From NCBI GenBank assembly GCA_916700875.1, contig CAKAKS010000190.1, positions 620,001 to 684,000 of the forward strand: a stretch of 64,000 nucleotides of DNA, written 5' to 3'. The notes below the pieces were generated by a model that did not search any database, had not been told where the DNA came from, and saw nothing but the letters and a program-made list of their open reading frames with translations. The position numbers were made by a program, and so were the translations under genes. Source of the stretch: Sebastes aleutianus (lineage: Eukaryota; Chordata; Actinopteri; Perciformes; Sebastidae). The number at the start of each line of letters is the position of its first letter. The first letter of the stretch is position 1. This document shows, one piece after another, positions 23,101 through 35,904 of this stretch.

Positions 23101-26100
23101 GTCCTCCATGGCCAGTTTGAGGCTCTCACAGGACGAGCCTAAGCTTTGGTTTTCCAGTAACATCCGGTCCACCTCATCAATCAGCCTAACTCTCTCCCCT
23201 CTCAGCTTCTCCAGCTCATCTTTCGCTGACTCCATCTTCTTCTGCAGTTCGGCTACGAGCGTCTCAGCTGATGCTAGTTGCTCCTTCTTGGTTTTGTTTT
23301 CTTTTAAAGCCTCTTTGCGAGAAATCAGAGCCGCCTGAAGTTTCCGTTGAAGGTGCTGGATCTTCGCCTCGCTGTCTTTTTCCTCCTCTTGCTTCTGTGG
23401 CACCTCGACCTCCAACCTTTGGTTTTTTTCTTGCAGCTCTTCCTGTAAAGACGATATCACCTGATCCTTCTGGGACACCGTGTCCTGCATTGAGTGTATG
23501 AGGGAGTTCTGCTCGCTCAGCTGCTGGCTTAGCTCCGTGATTTCATGGTTCTTGCTGTCGAGGAACTGCTTGAAGTCCTCCACCTCGGCCTGAAGAGTTG
23601 TAATAGAGGTTGTAGAATCTGCAGACGCTGCTTCGGCTGCTGCTTCCATCTCGGCTTTCAGGGTTTCAGCGTGAGACTCGGCCTGGTGGTACATTTCTCT
23701 GAGATCATTAATTTCCTCTGAGAGTGCATCAATCTGGCTTTCCTTTTCTCTTAGCGCTTGTAGCTCTTTGCTAATTTCTAATAATTCAGCCTCCTTCAGT
23801 GACAAACTGCTGTGCGTTTCCTGCAGCTGCGTCTCCAGCTCTGCGTTAGCCGTCCGCACAGACTGGATCTCTCCTCGGAGAGCGTTCACAGAGTCCTCCA
23901 TTTGTGCAGGAAGGACGTCAGACTGCTCTGCAGGATGCTGGATTACGTCGCTGGATTGTGGTTGCGATGAATCAGTGTCAGATGTGGCGAAATCCACCCA
24001 ATCCTCCTGGACCCAATCACTTGCTGCTTGCTTTACCACATTTTCAGCCAGTTGCTTCTTCTCTTGGTGAGGTAGCTCTCTTTCAGCGTTTTCTTCTAAT
24101 TCTCTCAGTTTAGCCAGAAGAGCGTCTCGTTCGCCGCTCTGCATCTCAAAACGCTCCACAAGCTCGTTGTATTCTTCTTTCTGCTGCTTCAGCTGTTCGC
24201 GGTGGTGCCTATCTTTCTCTTTCGCTTTGCGGATGGTCTCCTTGCGAGATTCTTGGGCCTCTTGGACTTTCTTCTGAAGGGTTTCACACTCTGCTTCAAG
24301 AGAAACCGATTGGGGATGTAACACGGTTGTTTCAGAAGCCTGCTGCGAGTGTTCAGCTTCCTCACTTAGCTTTTTATTCATCGCAAGCGTCTCAGCGAGA
24401 AGTTGATCCTGCTCGCTTATTTTCAACTCGAGAGTCTCGACTGCTTCTTCTTTGGATCTTAAAGCGTGCTCGAGTTCAGCAAGTTTTGCCTCCATCTCCT
24501 GAATCTCACGTCCACTAGATTGTTCTACCTCTGGAGTTTCATCTTGCTCTTTCCATTTCTTTGCTTCAACCTCAAAATCTGCAACCTTCTTCATGAGTTC
24601 TTTGCGCTGCACAAGTGCAGCCTGCAGCTTCTTCTTTGTTGTTGTCAGTTGCTTTTCCAGCGCTCCTTTCTCCTTTCGCACACTAGCGAGTTCATCACCT
24701 ACATCTTCAACATCTTCAGAGCTCACTTTCTCGCCTCTGACTTTCTCAAGGTCTACTATCTGCTCCTTCAGTTTACTGACTTCGCTGTCTATCAGGAACT
24801 TCTCTTCTTCTGCTTGGAGGAGTTTAGCCGACATGCTGTCACTGAGCTCCATCACCTCTTGCTCTTTTTGGCTGAGGCAGACCTGCAGCTCGCTGATCTC
24901 CGTGTCCTTCTTCGACAGAGTGTCGTTGTTGAGCTCTGACGTCTGAGAGTACTCCAACATGCTGGTTTCCATATCTTGAAGCCTCCTTTCCAGCTCGGAG
25001 GAGAGGAGCTCTCTGTTCTCCAGCTGAGCGTTCAGCATCCTGGCCTGCACCTCCTGATCGGAGAAAGCCTGGCGGGCCGTTTCCAGATCTTCCTGCAGCG
25101 CCTGGATCTTCTCTTCTTTAGTTTTACTATCAGCACTTAAAATGTCGATCTGCTCTTCTAGAAGCTGCATTTCAACACTGTGTTTCTCCACCCCAGAGCT
25201 GCTTTGCTGAGAGAGCTTGTCCAGCTCCTCTCTGGCTGATTTAAACTCCTCTGTAAAACTATTCGCCTGGAACTCTGCCTCTTCTTTGGCAGCAGTAAGA
25301 GACTGTGTTTCTTCTTCCAGGATCTTGATTTTCTCTTGTGACTCTGCCGCTGCATCTCTGAGCCTCTGAAGCTCAGCCAGAAGCTCGCTGTACCTCTTCT
25401 GAAGCTCCTCAGCTAACGCCTGAGCGAAGACCTGGCCAGAGGGCACGTCGCCGCCATCCGTGCTCTGCTGAGTTACATGAACTTGTACCGTCTCTCGGAT
25501 GATGACCGAGGACGACTCTACTTGAACTGTGGAGGTTTCCTGCTCCATGCTCGTTGCCTCCCACGACTGTAGCTGCAGCTGACCAAAGTCCTGCAGGAGG
25601 GACGGCCACTCCTGGCCTCCGTCTTGATTAACAGCCTCCAGGAGAGTCCAGCTGCTGTGGGCCACCTCTGAATCACTACTGGCCACCATCTCGTCTGAGG
25701 ACGTCCCTTTAGATTCTTCAGACTGGTGTCCAATCAGCTCTGGGCTGCTCTCGTTATCAGCAGACATGCAGAGGACTGAGGTGTCCCCAGCAACTAAGGT
25801 GGTCTCCTCTTCTTGTGTGTCCTCCATGAAGTCAGGAAGGGACGCTGAGCTGTCATGGGGGGCCGTATCGGCATCCTGTTCCTGATCTGGAGTCTGGTCG
25901 TCACATGATGCAACCCCACTGGAGCGGTGCTCTTCAGCCAGTCCAAAGGACTCTCGCAAGGCCACCAGCTCAGTGTCTTTTTCTAGAAGCTGCTGCTCCA
26001 GGTCCAGTATGAGCGCTGTGGAAGTCAACAAAAGGAGGAAATAGTTAGAAAAACATTGTTTGGAAAAAAATTACTTAAACGATTAATCAATTATCAAAAC

Positions 26101-29100
26101 AGTTGCCAATTAATTTTCTGTCGATTGACTAATCATTTAATTATTTGAGCTCTAAAGCATCATCATTTATTTGTTGATTATATTTCATATTAATAATCTA
26201 AATCTACAAAGTAGATAGTAACTATACCTGTAAAATAAATGGGTAACACTTTATAATAACCATCATTAATAAATGGTAAATTAATATCTAATAAACTTTT
26301 AGTGAATAGTTATTTTACAGGTAATAAACAATGCTAAAAATGCTAATTAATAATGTTTACTAATTATTAGTAATGCTATAATTTGTGTTATTTTATCACA
26401 GTTTATCATACAGTTTGTGTAATATGAAATAATGAGTTTATAAATGATGTATTGTATCATAGCTGATAGGAGACAATAACAATTACATTCTGATTGCATT
26501 AGTAAACTATTTATGAACGGTTTATTGTTGCACACATTATAATATTTTATATACTATATTAAGTGCTCGTTATTTATTACCAAATGATTTGTAAAACATC
26601 TATAAACATTACAAAGAATAAATGGAAACCAATATATAGAAACCAAATATTAACCAATGACAAATTTTTAACTATCTAAATAATGTTTATAGATGTTTTA
26701 CAAATTATTTATTAACAATTTAACAAGGTTTAATCAGTTGCAACTTTATAATAGCCATCCAAATAATGTTTATAGATGGTTTACAAACGATTTCTTAAAG
26801 TTTTGCAAATAATTTCGTAATCATTCATAAATACTTATAACATAGTATATAAAATGTTATAATATGTGCAGTAATAAACTGTTAAAATAGCATAAATTAT
26901 AGCATTACTAATAATTAGTAAACATTAATTATAATTTCATTGTTTGTTAACAGTAAAAGAACTATTAACTAAAGTTCAAATAACTATCAATATATCACCT
27001 ATTAATAATGGTTATTTATTAAAATAAATGTAGTACAGTAAAAGTATAAAATAGAATGAAATGGAAATACTCAAGCAAAATACAAGTACCGCAAATTTGT
27101 ACTTAAATACAGTACTTAAGTAAATGTACTTATTTAGGTTCCATGACTGCCTCACACTCAGTAATGTCAAGTTTTGGCTCCTATTTCTACACATACGTAG
27201 TCTTGTAAATAAAAAGCTCCGTATTTGTTTTGGCACGGCATAAAAAGGTAAACAAACGCCCCTGACAAGCAAAATCCCTTTTACTATATGCGTGAGCGAA
27301 CTGATCTTTAGCTTTATGTTTGATTCTGTTTCCATATGATGTACGAAATTTATTTTGGGAGAACAAATCCAGCTTTTGTACCTTTTTTAGCTTCAGATGA
27401 ATCCTGAGTGGAAGGTTCAGTCACATCATCGCTTTGAGACGCCTGAAACAACAAAATGAGAATTGGCAGGATTGAAACTTTTTGATGTTGTGATTAAACA
27501 TTTACTGGAGAACATTTCCTGTTTAAAAAAAAAAACAGGGGACGGGCACTTTTAAAAGCTCTAAGTGGCCTCAGTGACTGTTCTTAAATCTATGTGAGCA
27601 GCATACACGACTGTAGCGGTAGGTGAAGGTCAGATAAGACGGCCGGATCAGTGCAGAGGGGATTAGGCTCACTTCCTCACACCGGGGTTGAAGTCTGTCT
27701 ATGACCCGGCGTCTGTCCTGTCTGAGACTGACGGGGACAGACACATGTTGCGACCCTGAACCAGGTGTAGACGATAAGACCAATCAGACCGCCCTGCTCT
27801 CAAAATAAAAGCTGACTCTGCAAACTCTATATTCAATGACACGGTTGTCTGACTTTGTAGACAGACTGCTTTAACTTCTCTTATACGATCAGCTTATACT
27901 AAGCTTCCAGTCCCACATCTTACACTTCAACACATTTTTTTTTTTAATCATATAAACAGAGACACAGAAAAACAGAAAGTCATTACGATGCAATGAGAAA
28001 CTTTGAAGTTAAATCTTTGCAGATATGACGAAGCTTGCAGAGAGAGATCAAGGAGCTTATTTAAGATTTCCTTTTGAAGTTTACATCAAGTAAAAAGACT
28101 TCTGGTGTTAAATCGAAACTTGATTCTGTGTTTTTAAGACCTCACATTAACATGATCTGTATCTGGATCTCATATCTGGGAGTGAATGTTGTCTGAACAG
28201 CGTGACCCACATTCTACAGAAGAAAACCTGTCTAGCAAGATAAAAGTTCACCTAACTTTGTCTATTCATGCTAGCTACACAAGTGGTAGCTAGTCTTCCC
28301 TGACAAAACGTAGGCAGGCGGGCAGGCAGGATCGAGATAATGACAACGCATTTTAATACCGGGTGTAAATGTAAAAGTCCATGGATAAGAGGCCTGGCCA
28401 TTATGTACATAATGTATCCAGATACAGTTTAAGGATGTACCGAATAGTTTGAAAACTTTATTCATAACGTTAACATTCAAATTCTAAATCGACATTCGAA
28501 TGCATGTGTATTCATTTTGTTTACATTCAATATTTCTACACAGTTGCAGATAAAGATCAAGCTACACTAATATTATTAGTTATATACTATTTGCAGATTC
28601 CAGTGGTGGCTGCGTAGGATTGTTTCCAACTACTGTGATCCAAACTTTTCCAATAACTCCAGAGCGTTGTAAAGTCCAAAAGTCAACATTTATTGAAAAG
28701 TGATAATGATGATATAATGTTTTTATCTTAAAAAAAATATATTCTGCATTCAATCCATATTTGTTGGCGTTTAGCCTTTTAAAAACAACAATTTCACTGC
28801 GGTCAATAAAGGGTTTACTCTTCCGTTTGCCTCACACACAAAGGGAGGTACGTATTAAAAAAAAATCGATTTAAGCTCCTCAACTATTATAGTAAATTAC
28901 TTTAAGTTGTTACCAAAAAAAAAAATCATATTATGTATCTGCATTTGCTTGGTTCTCCATCAAGACGTCATCACTTTCATTCAACCAGTGTAGAAAGATG
29001 ACAAAGAAATCGCCAGTTTGGAAGCATTCAAAATTGATTTAATAAAAAAAAAAAAAATAATAATAATAATTTAATCCGATGAACCACTTATTTAAATTGA

Positions 29101-32100
29101 GGATTTTAATTTATTTTTAGGGGGATGAAGTCATAAAATATGACGACAGACATTCAAAGCTTCATTCGAAAATGTCAATAGAAGCTTTAAATGTAAAAAA
29201 TATATATTTGGTACAGCCCGAATACAGATCATATATTAATACCAGGTGTAAATAGGTTCTTAGCACTGACCGTTACAATTTGGTGCTCCAGCTGTTGTAT
29301 CTTGGCAGTGGTTTCCTCCTGTTCTGTGGTTTTTCTGTAGAGTTGTTCTGAAAATCCAAGATTTACATTAAAACCTCTTGATGACACTAAAAGGTTTGAC
29401 AAGAACACACTGAATTTCATAGACAAATACAACCAGACAGATTTTCTTACCCTGCAGGGTTTCCATGGTGTTGGTGAGCTCGGCACAATGTTCCTCTCTC
29501 TCACCGCGTTCATCTTTCAGCCTCATCAGTTGAGTCTCAATAGACTGAACAGAGTCCAGGATCAGGGAGAGGTCAGCAGGGACGGGGACTTCTTCTTCTT
29601 CTTCTTCTTCTTCTTCTGCTGCTTCTTCCAGAGCCAGAGAACGTAGATGTCTCCAAACTTCGGCCAAGATCTCACCCTTTTTCTGGGCGTCTTCATGTTC
29701 CTCCTTAAGTGAAGCCAGCTCTCGCTCTAGTTTATCAGACCCCTCCCGCTCTGAGGCGTCCTGGCTGGCATGGACAACCGCCTCTCTCACGGATGCAAGC
29801 TCACCTTCAAGCCGAACTATTTCCGCCTTGTCGCTCTCTGAAGCATCGCGGCTCGCTTGGACGGCTGCGAGCTCGGCCTCTTTCATCAGAGCCAGCTCTC
29901 TCTCCAATCTGGCGACGTCCATCTTCTCCTTCTCCAGAGCCTCCTGCGCCGCCTCTCTCAGGGAGGCCAGCTCGCCCCCCTGCCTCGCCACCTCCGTTCT
30001 CTCCATCTCAAGGTCCTCCAGGCTGGATCGGAGGGCTGCGACCTCCGCGTCGGCCCTGCTGGCCTGTTCGGCCCACCGCTGCCTCTCCTCCTCCCTCTGC
30101 TTCACGGCCTCGGCCAGCTCCTGCTCCATCTGCCGGAACTGAGCAGTCAAGATCTGAGCAGGAATTAGACGGAGGGGAGAAGAAAGAGGATGTGAGTGGG
30201 TGTGTGTTGTGTGGCTCAGCCAAACAATGCAGAATAATGACGTGCCGTCAAGATGAGGGTGTGTCTGTTTGAACAGTTTTCTTTTCATCAAGCAGGAGCA
30301 GAATTCATTACAGCTAAAGCATCTACTGTATGCACAAACAGTCTCTAAACCAACTCACTATCAGTATCTGCACACATAGCATCCAGCACAGATCAGGATC
30401 TGTACCTGTTTCTGCTGATCAGCACTGCTCACTTCCTGCTGCAGCATTTCCAGCACTTGGGAGCGAGAACTAAAGGCCTCCTCGAGCTCTTCACCACGCC
30501 TCTGTGCTGCATGCAGCGCCTGGGAGAAACAAAAACAAAGAGATAAAATGATCGTATAAACACTGGGGAAATTATCTGTGGAGTGTGGCCGTCATCTGCT
30601 CTTTCACTGGTGGATAGACTGAAGCATTTTCAGGGTTCCCACTGTTATCTAGAGATCATTTTCCAGGACTTTTCCAGTGATGATCTGACATTTTATTGAC
30701 CAAACAATTAATCGAGGTAATAATCAAAAACAAAATGAAATGAGAAAGAAAAAAAGAAAAGGTCAAACTAATATTATTATAAATAAATTGTGTATAAATA
30801 ATTATTACACAATTTTGTTGAATACTTGATTCTGATTGGTTAATCACAGCGTTCTACGGTCTGTTATTTCTTTATAGCAGACCGTTGCTATGTATAACAG
30901 ACCGTTGCTATGGGCGCAGTTCTGATGTCGGACTCTGGCGGACCATTTTTGTGTCAAATTATTGATTTCTTAGTAGTCGTAGCCGTGTAATAAGCAGGAT
31001 AATGTACAGCTAGCGGGTCATTGTTGCAAAATGAACCCCTTCAGGGCGATGCAACAATGACCAGTTCACTGTACATTATCTCTTACATAAACCACAAATT
31101 AAGAGTCCGTTATTTAAAGAACTCCTGGATCTTTTACCTGCTGAAGCTCGCTGTTACTCTGAGACTGCGTTGTGACCCTCAGCAGCTCTTCTTCATGTTT
31201 CTGGATCTGTTCTTGGAAACGCACGTCCTTCTCACAGACCACAGCCTGCAGTTTACACAACTGAAAACAAAAAACACATCAAATCATTCAGAGAGAGCTT
31301 TCATATGAAATTTAAAAATCATGAATTATTAACTAAAACTTAATAATTAATGTAATTAAAGACGCCGCTACGTCACCTGTTCAGCATGTGCGGACTCCTT
31401 CTCTTGTAGGAGCTGTTCTATGGTCTGGAGTCGCTGCTGGAGCTCTCTGCTGTTGGCCTCCTCCTCACTCAGCTTGTTCTTCAGTTCCTGGAGCTCCTCC
31501 TCGACTGCAGCTCCAGTAAAAGAGCTGTCTGGACTCTGCTGTAGACAAAACAGATGTCCAGGTCAGATAAAAACTTGCTTGTCGGGGGGTATCTTAAAGA
31601 TCTTTGCTGTAAAAGGCATCTGAAGGATGTTTTTTTCCAGACTATTTTGCCTCAATCAGACTCACCGGTGCTCCTCCCTGTCCTTTCAACTCAGTTATCT
31701 GCTTGCTGAGTGAAGCCATCTTGGCTTTGGCCTGCAGTTTGAGTTTGGTGAAGCGAGCCTCAGCTTCGTCTTTCTCATTCTGTGGATATGAAGCACATTA
31801 GATGACATAAAGAATATAGTGAACTGACTTTGTGGAGTCTTGATAAACACAAACAGGTTATTTACCTTGAGCTGTGCATCTTTCCTAGACAGCTCAGTGT
31901 CTTTGTCTCGGATGAACTCCTTTAGCTGGACCACCAGTTGTTCCAGGTGAGCCAGCCTCTCCATGGCCTCCTCAGGAGGGGCCTCAGACTCTGATGGAGC
32001 CGAGCCCTCACCGGCAGGGAGCTGAGGCACCAGCATGCCCTGCTCCAGGAAACAGATATAGTCAGTTTTTTTGTCATGGTTAGTCCAACTCAACCTGTAA

Positions 32101-33349
32101 AAACAGCTGTTTAATGTCCTCTGTGGCTCTGTGATGCTACTGAGCTGCACTATGGGAAATAGAAGATATACCATTTTTGAAGCTGCCTCATACTAGGGAA
32201 TAAAAGTCAGGATATCTCAGCCTCTACTGCTTCAATTTTGATCATTAACTCTCTTTTGAGTGCTGCAACTTAAAGGAATAGTTTGGATGTTTTGAAGTGG
32301 GGTTGTTTAAGGTACTTATCTGTAGTCAGTGTATTACCTACAGTAGATGACGGAGAAACAGACAGGAGTACCAGCAAGGGAGCAAAGCAATGTACTGCTG
32401 TGGACAGGGCCGGCAGAACAACGTATTTTAGACAACTAAAAAAAATCACTTTAAGTGTATGCTATATTTATTTTCACAGGTTTACCTTGCTGTTAGACAG
32501 CTATACAGTCTATGTTAGTTTTTATTCACCAAAGTCACACAATAGCACAAAACTAACTGACATATTGGGGCAGTGGTAGATCAGCAACCCTTGTCTTCTG
32601 TGAGGTAAAATTACAGGTTTTTTCAAAGGAGTCTGGTGGCTTTGAAGAGAGCATAGATGGATACAAGGCTTCAGTTCCCTGTCGGAAAGGGCCGTCTCAC
32701 GGCAAGGTTAAGTGGTGAAAATATTCTAAATATATCATACACTTAAACTGATATTTATTTTTTTAGGTGGCTGAATACGTTTAGCTGCTGCCTCCGTCCA
32801 CAGCAGTACATTACTTTGCGGTAACTCCTGTCTGCTTCTCCAAACTGGGGGCGTGCCGACCGTCATCTACTGTAGGTAATACACTGACTATGGAAAAGTA
32901 CCTCATACAACCCCACTTCAAAACACTCAAACTATCCTTTTAATGGAGGTGACAAACTAAGTCATTGGAGTGCCTCTTTAATGGGACAAATGTGTCCTTG
33001 AATATGCAGACACTCTGGAGTCAAAAGCCAATATGATATTTTGAGTCAGTGAAAGTATGTAATGCAAGTTATAGCTGCCTTTGACCTATTTCTGTACAAA
33101 TGGGATGCCTTTAAAAAATCTTCTTTCTTTATTTCAAACGATGAGAGACATTTCCTGTCATCATCGTGTTTGTGTTTTTTTCAACGGTTGTTCCAAATTG
33201 GAGGATAAATTGCTCCACATTTACTTAGTTAAAAGCAGTTGGCAATACGCTTCCTTATAATTTATGTGTTGCTCGCTCACCTGCGGATCTCCATCTGGAC
33301 CCTCCTCTCCAGAGAGCTCCTGGAGGACCGTGGCCAGACGGCTGAACAT
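17149..33349 (-). CDS. golgb1: Giantin (golgin B1), complete
   Basis: Nineteen coding exons, 2925 aa: 33349-33281, 32039-31866, 31779-31666, 31538-31377, 31260-31138, 30519-30406, 30153-29451, 29347-29271, 27442-27382, 26015-21065, 20989-20578, 20495-20262, 20087-19257, 19153-18960, 18872-18713, 18574-18474, 18383-18312, 17484-17397, 17286-17149. Every junction is GT-AG and phases sum correctly. The N-terminus MFSRLATVLQELSG fits giantin; an acceptor 10 bp before the ATG means a 5'-UTR exon lies upstream. The protein is nearly all coiled coil, with giantin-typical blocks (KLQAALISRKEALKEN, EERLMNQLAQLNGSI, MRKFAKTKQQKILEIEEEN). It ends in a hydrophobic anchor (residues about 2902-2925) close to the C-terminus. 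Giantin is a cis/medial Golgi membrane tether that acts with p115 and affects glycosylation and cilia. Human giantin is about 3260 aa, so this is somewhat shorter. Neighbouring hcls1 supports orthology. Confidence 0.96.
17650..17850 (+). repeat. Degraded AGGGCTGCAAC-family MITE in golgb1 intron
   Basis: Retains AACAATTAATCGAGAAAATA and TTTCTGTCATTTCATGG. Ends are lost. Confidence 0.5.
20139..20224. mobile_element. 86-bp hAT-like mini-element in golgb1 intron
   Basis: Starts TAGAGGTCGACCGAT and ends ATCAGCCGACCTCTA, with inverted ends. It is flanked by CTACAGAT (20131-20138) and CTACTGAT (20225-20232), matching at 7 of 8. Confidence 0.75.
26241..27020. mobile_element. Fold-back MITE, about 780 bp, in golgb1 intron
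   Basis: The left arm (from GGTAACACTTTATAATAACC) and right arm pair along most of their length. Examples are CTAATTATTAGTAATGCTAT near 26360 and its reverse complement near 26915, and TAAAACATCTATAAACATTA near 26592 against its reverse complement near 26690. It is AT-rich with no ORF. The superfamily is not determined. Confidence 0.8.
28430..29221. mobile_element. hAT-like element, about 792 bp, in golgb1 intron
   Basis: Begins TAAGGATGTACCGAAT and ends TTTGGTACAGCCCGA, imperfect inverted ends. It is flanked by ATACAGTT (28422-28429) and ATACAGAT (29222-29229), matching at 7 of 8. Internal CATTCGAATG is seen. The rest of the intron 27443-29270 shows nothing recognisable. Confidence 0.65.
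29590..29619 (-). repeat. Coding poly-Glu microsatellite in golgb1
   Basis: A TTC run on the plus strand encodes a nine-residue glutamate run in the exon at 29451-30153, inside the coiled-coil region. Confidence 0.85.
30840..31085. repeat. Unclassified interspersed repeat in golgb1 intron
   Basis: Contains a duplicated AGACCGTTGCTATG and two opposing blocks: GGATAATGTACAGCTAGCGG near 30992 against ACTGTACATTATCTC near 31068, and GTCATTGTTGCA near 31018 against TGCAACAATGACC near 31049. The fold-back shape suggests a transposon end. Class is unknown. Confidence 0.45.
32274..32939. mobile_element. Long-terminal-inverted-repeat MITE, 666 bp, TTAA flanks (golgb1 intron 1)
   Basis: Flanked by TTAA at 32270-32273 and 32940-32943. 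The arms are inverted over roughly 100 bp (TTTTGAAGTGGGGTTG near 32290 and CAACCCCACTTCAAAAC near 32910; GTGTATTACCTACAGTAGAT and its complement further in). TTAA duplication is typical of piggyBac-type elements. Confidence 0.8.
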
Positions 33350-33359
33350 AAAGATGGCA

Positions 33360-35904
33360 CTGAGAGGGGGGAAATATATCAAAGTAACATTAGTAAAGTC
33401 TGGCATATAAATCATCGCTTTGCTGCACCTGTGAAAGCCCTTTTCTGTTCCCCAGAGATAAAATAGTGGAAATGTAACACCGATTTTTCAAAACCTTTCT
33501 GCTGTGTCCTCCATCAGTGAGCATAAATTACTCATAAACAGTATATAGGCTAATGTAGGATATGTACATTTGCCCTTTTACTGTGTATTTGCCTTGAACT
33601 AAAGCTTGAAACGCTGCCTGACGCTGATCGAAAGGTCCTCTGAAGGTGGGTAAATATACACATAGTCCAAAGCGTATTTACTGTATTTTACTTTTGTTTA
33701 CATATAGTGTCAGCCGGCAGCAGCATGTTACATTACACTGGAGCTGAAACTATTACTGTAGTTGATTAGTCAAAAGGATAAATAAATTATTGACAATTAT
33801 TTTTGACAATTGTTTTTCAAGTAATTTTTTCAAACATGCCTTAGTTTCAGCTTCTCAATTGTGAGGTTTCACTGTTTTTATTTTGTTTTATTTGACGATA
33901 AACAGAATATCTTTAGGTTTTTTTTTTTAGTCATAGGTGGTGATTAATCAATTAATCATTTTAATCAGTTAATTAAACCCACTGCAAAATAGGCCTGAAA
34001 ATTATGAAGACAATAGTACATCTCTACCTACATAATTGTGAATGAATTATATATAAATTGTTGTAGGTAATGGTTAGAGCTGGCCCAAATGGAGTTGAAC
34101 TCCTCCCACACAACATTATGGTGCATTACCGTCACCATGTGAGTAATGTGAGATGAGGAAATGCGCATGCATGGAACACCAGAACGCCGCGGACCCTCAA
34201 TCGTAGTATGAATGGAACCACGTGCGCCGTGTCCGTGTGACCGGTACCAGTCCGCAGCTGTCCACGGATGCAGAACACGGAAAGTATGTCCGAGACTTAA
34301 ATACTCCGATATGAGAGTCAATTTTATATTTTTGTGATAACACAACTACAAAAGGAGCATGGGTCATTCTAGCTTTTCAATTTGCAGGATATATACTATA
34401 CTGGCATGTCAAACAGTACGGAAAATATGAAGCTACAACAGCCGGTTTGCTTCGTATTGATCTTCTCATCTAACTCTATTTAAGACAAGGAATAAGCATA
34501 ATTCCTAAAATATCTAATGATTCCTCTGAAAGTTCTGACTGCATTGCACTGACATGCAAAAATGTTTTTATTCATACATTTTGTGGGCTTCACCTTCATA
34601 TAGAGTATGAGTAACAGAAAGTAAAGGAAAGGATATATATCTTAGAATTATTTAGATTTAATTTTTTACAAAAGTTGATTTTCCATGAGAATTTAGCATT
34701 TCCTGTACCTAGATAGCACGTGGAGTCCATTTCCAGCTTAGTTCCAAAAGACTTCCTTAGCGAGCCAGAAATACACAGCAGATAACTAAAGACACAGTTA
34801 AACCACCAGCTAAGAAAGTAGTTGACACGTGACGCCGTGTTGAGCTGCTGGTTGACACACACACGTGATTGTGCCCTGACTCGCATGATGACCATGTCAA
34901 GAGGATATAATCAAATATCGTACTGTTAAGTGGCGTCAGTTAATTTAACCATGCATTGCTTATAATTATCAATGATTATGAGTGGCATATAGACAACAAC
35001 TAAGATACTTCATATGGAGTATTAAGTGGGTGTAGCATATGTCAATATGTTTTGCATACATGCTGAGAAACCACTCAACCGAAAGCACTTTTTTGGCCTC
35101 TATTCCTATAATATACTGATCCTACACCACAGAGTACCATCTGCTCTGTGGAACCCAACGCAGTCTTGTGATGTTTCTCCCATACGAGACGAAACACCAC
35201 GGTAACACCAGCAAACCAGTCCCCACACCTCGGGAGAGAAGCAGGCCAAAAGTGTTTGGTTTCCACGTCATCAAGTAGGCAAAGCTATGGCAATGAATGG
35301 ACTCATGTAGCTACAGAAACACACACACAAGCATCATGCAAACCTGCATCGGACTTCACAATAAAAGAATTAGGAAGAAGTTTGTGCATTCGGGCCAAAC
35401 TAGAACACGCAGACATGTTCACACAAACACACATAGCTTCTTACTGTACGCAAACATGTGCTGCGTATTCAGTTTCAGAGTCAAGTGTCAATTGTTTCAA
35501 GTGCTCTTTGACGATGAGACGTCCATTTAAACAACCCAATTTATCTCTCTGGCCGACCTCTCCACTAAAGAAAGCTTGATCGTAGTGAGACTGGCGTTTT
35601 AAAATGCAGCATAATCTGACCACATCCACTCATTCAGTGGTCAACTGTGTGCCATTACAGTCTATTTGGGGTTAAACTAATGTACTACTAATAACTTGCC
35701 ATCCTCCTTTGCAAGATGCTGGTGGGGGAAAAACGCAGAGCTGCAAACTCCTGATGGTATCTTTACAGTGACCTATTTCAATGAAACATCTAGCGGATGT
35801 TTGCGTTCTATTTATACACGACAGATTGCATAAATTACTGGTAGGTGCAGTGTGTTGAAAGCACAGGAAGCTGTAGGGGCTTATAAGAAAACTGTAGTTC
35901 TTAC
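33360..35904. other. Interval between golgb1 exon 1 and the last pclo exon present
   Basis: Should hold the golgb1 promoter and 5'-UTR exon; a CpG-bearing patch at about 34165-34280 is a candidate. A degraded AGGGCTGCAAC-type MITE lies at about 33735-33985. I searched for the expected fourth pclo exon (opening near EWLCLNC) and did not find it. No other coding exon is supported. Confidence 0.55.

Noticed and set aside
19139..25000. Many plus-strand ORFs over 100 codons
   Set aside because: Antisense shadows of the golgb1 coding exons.
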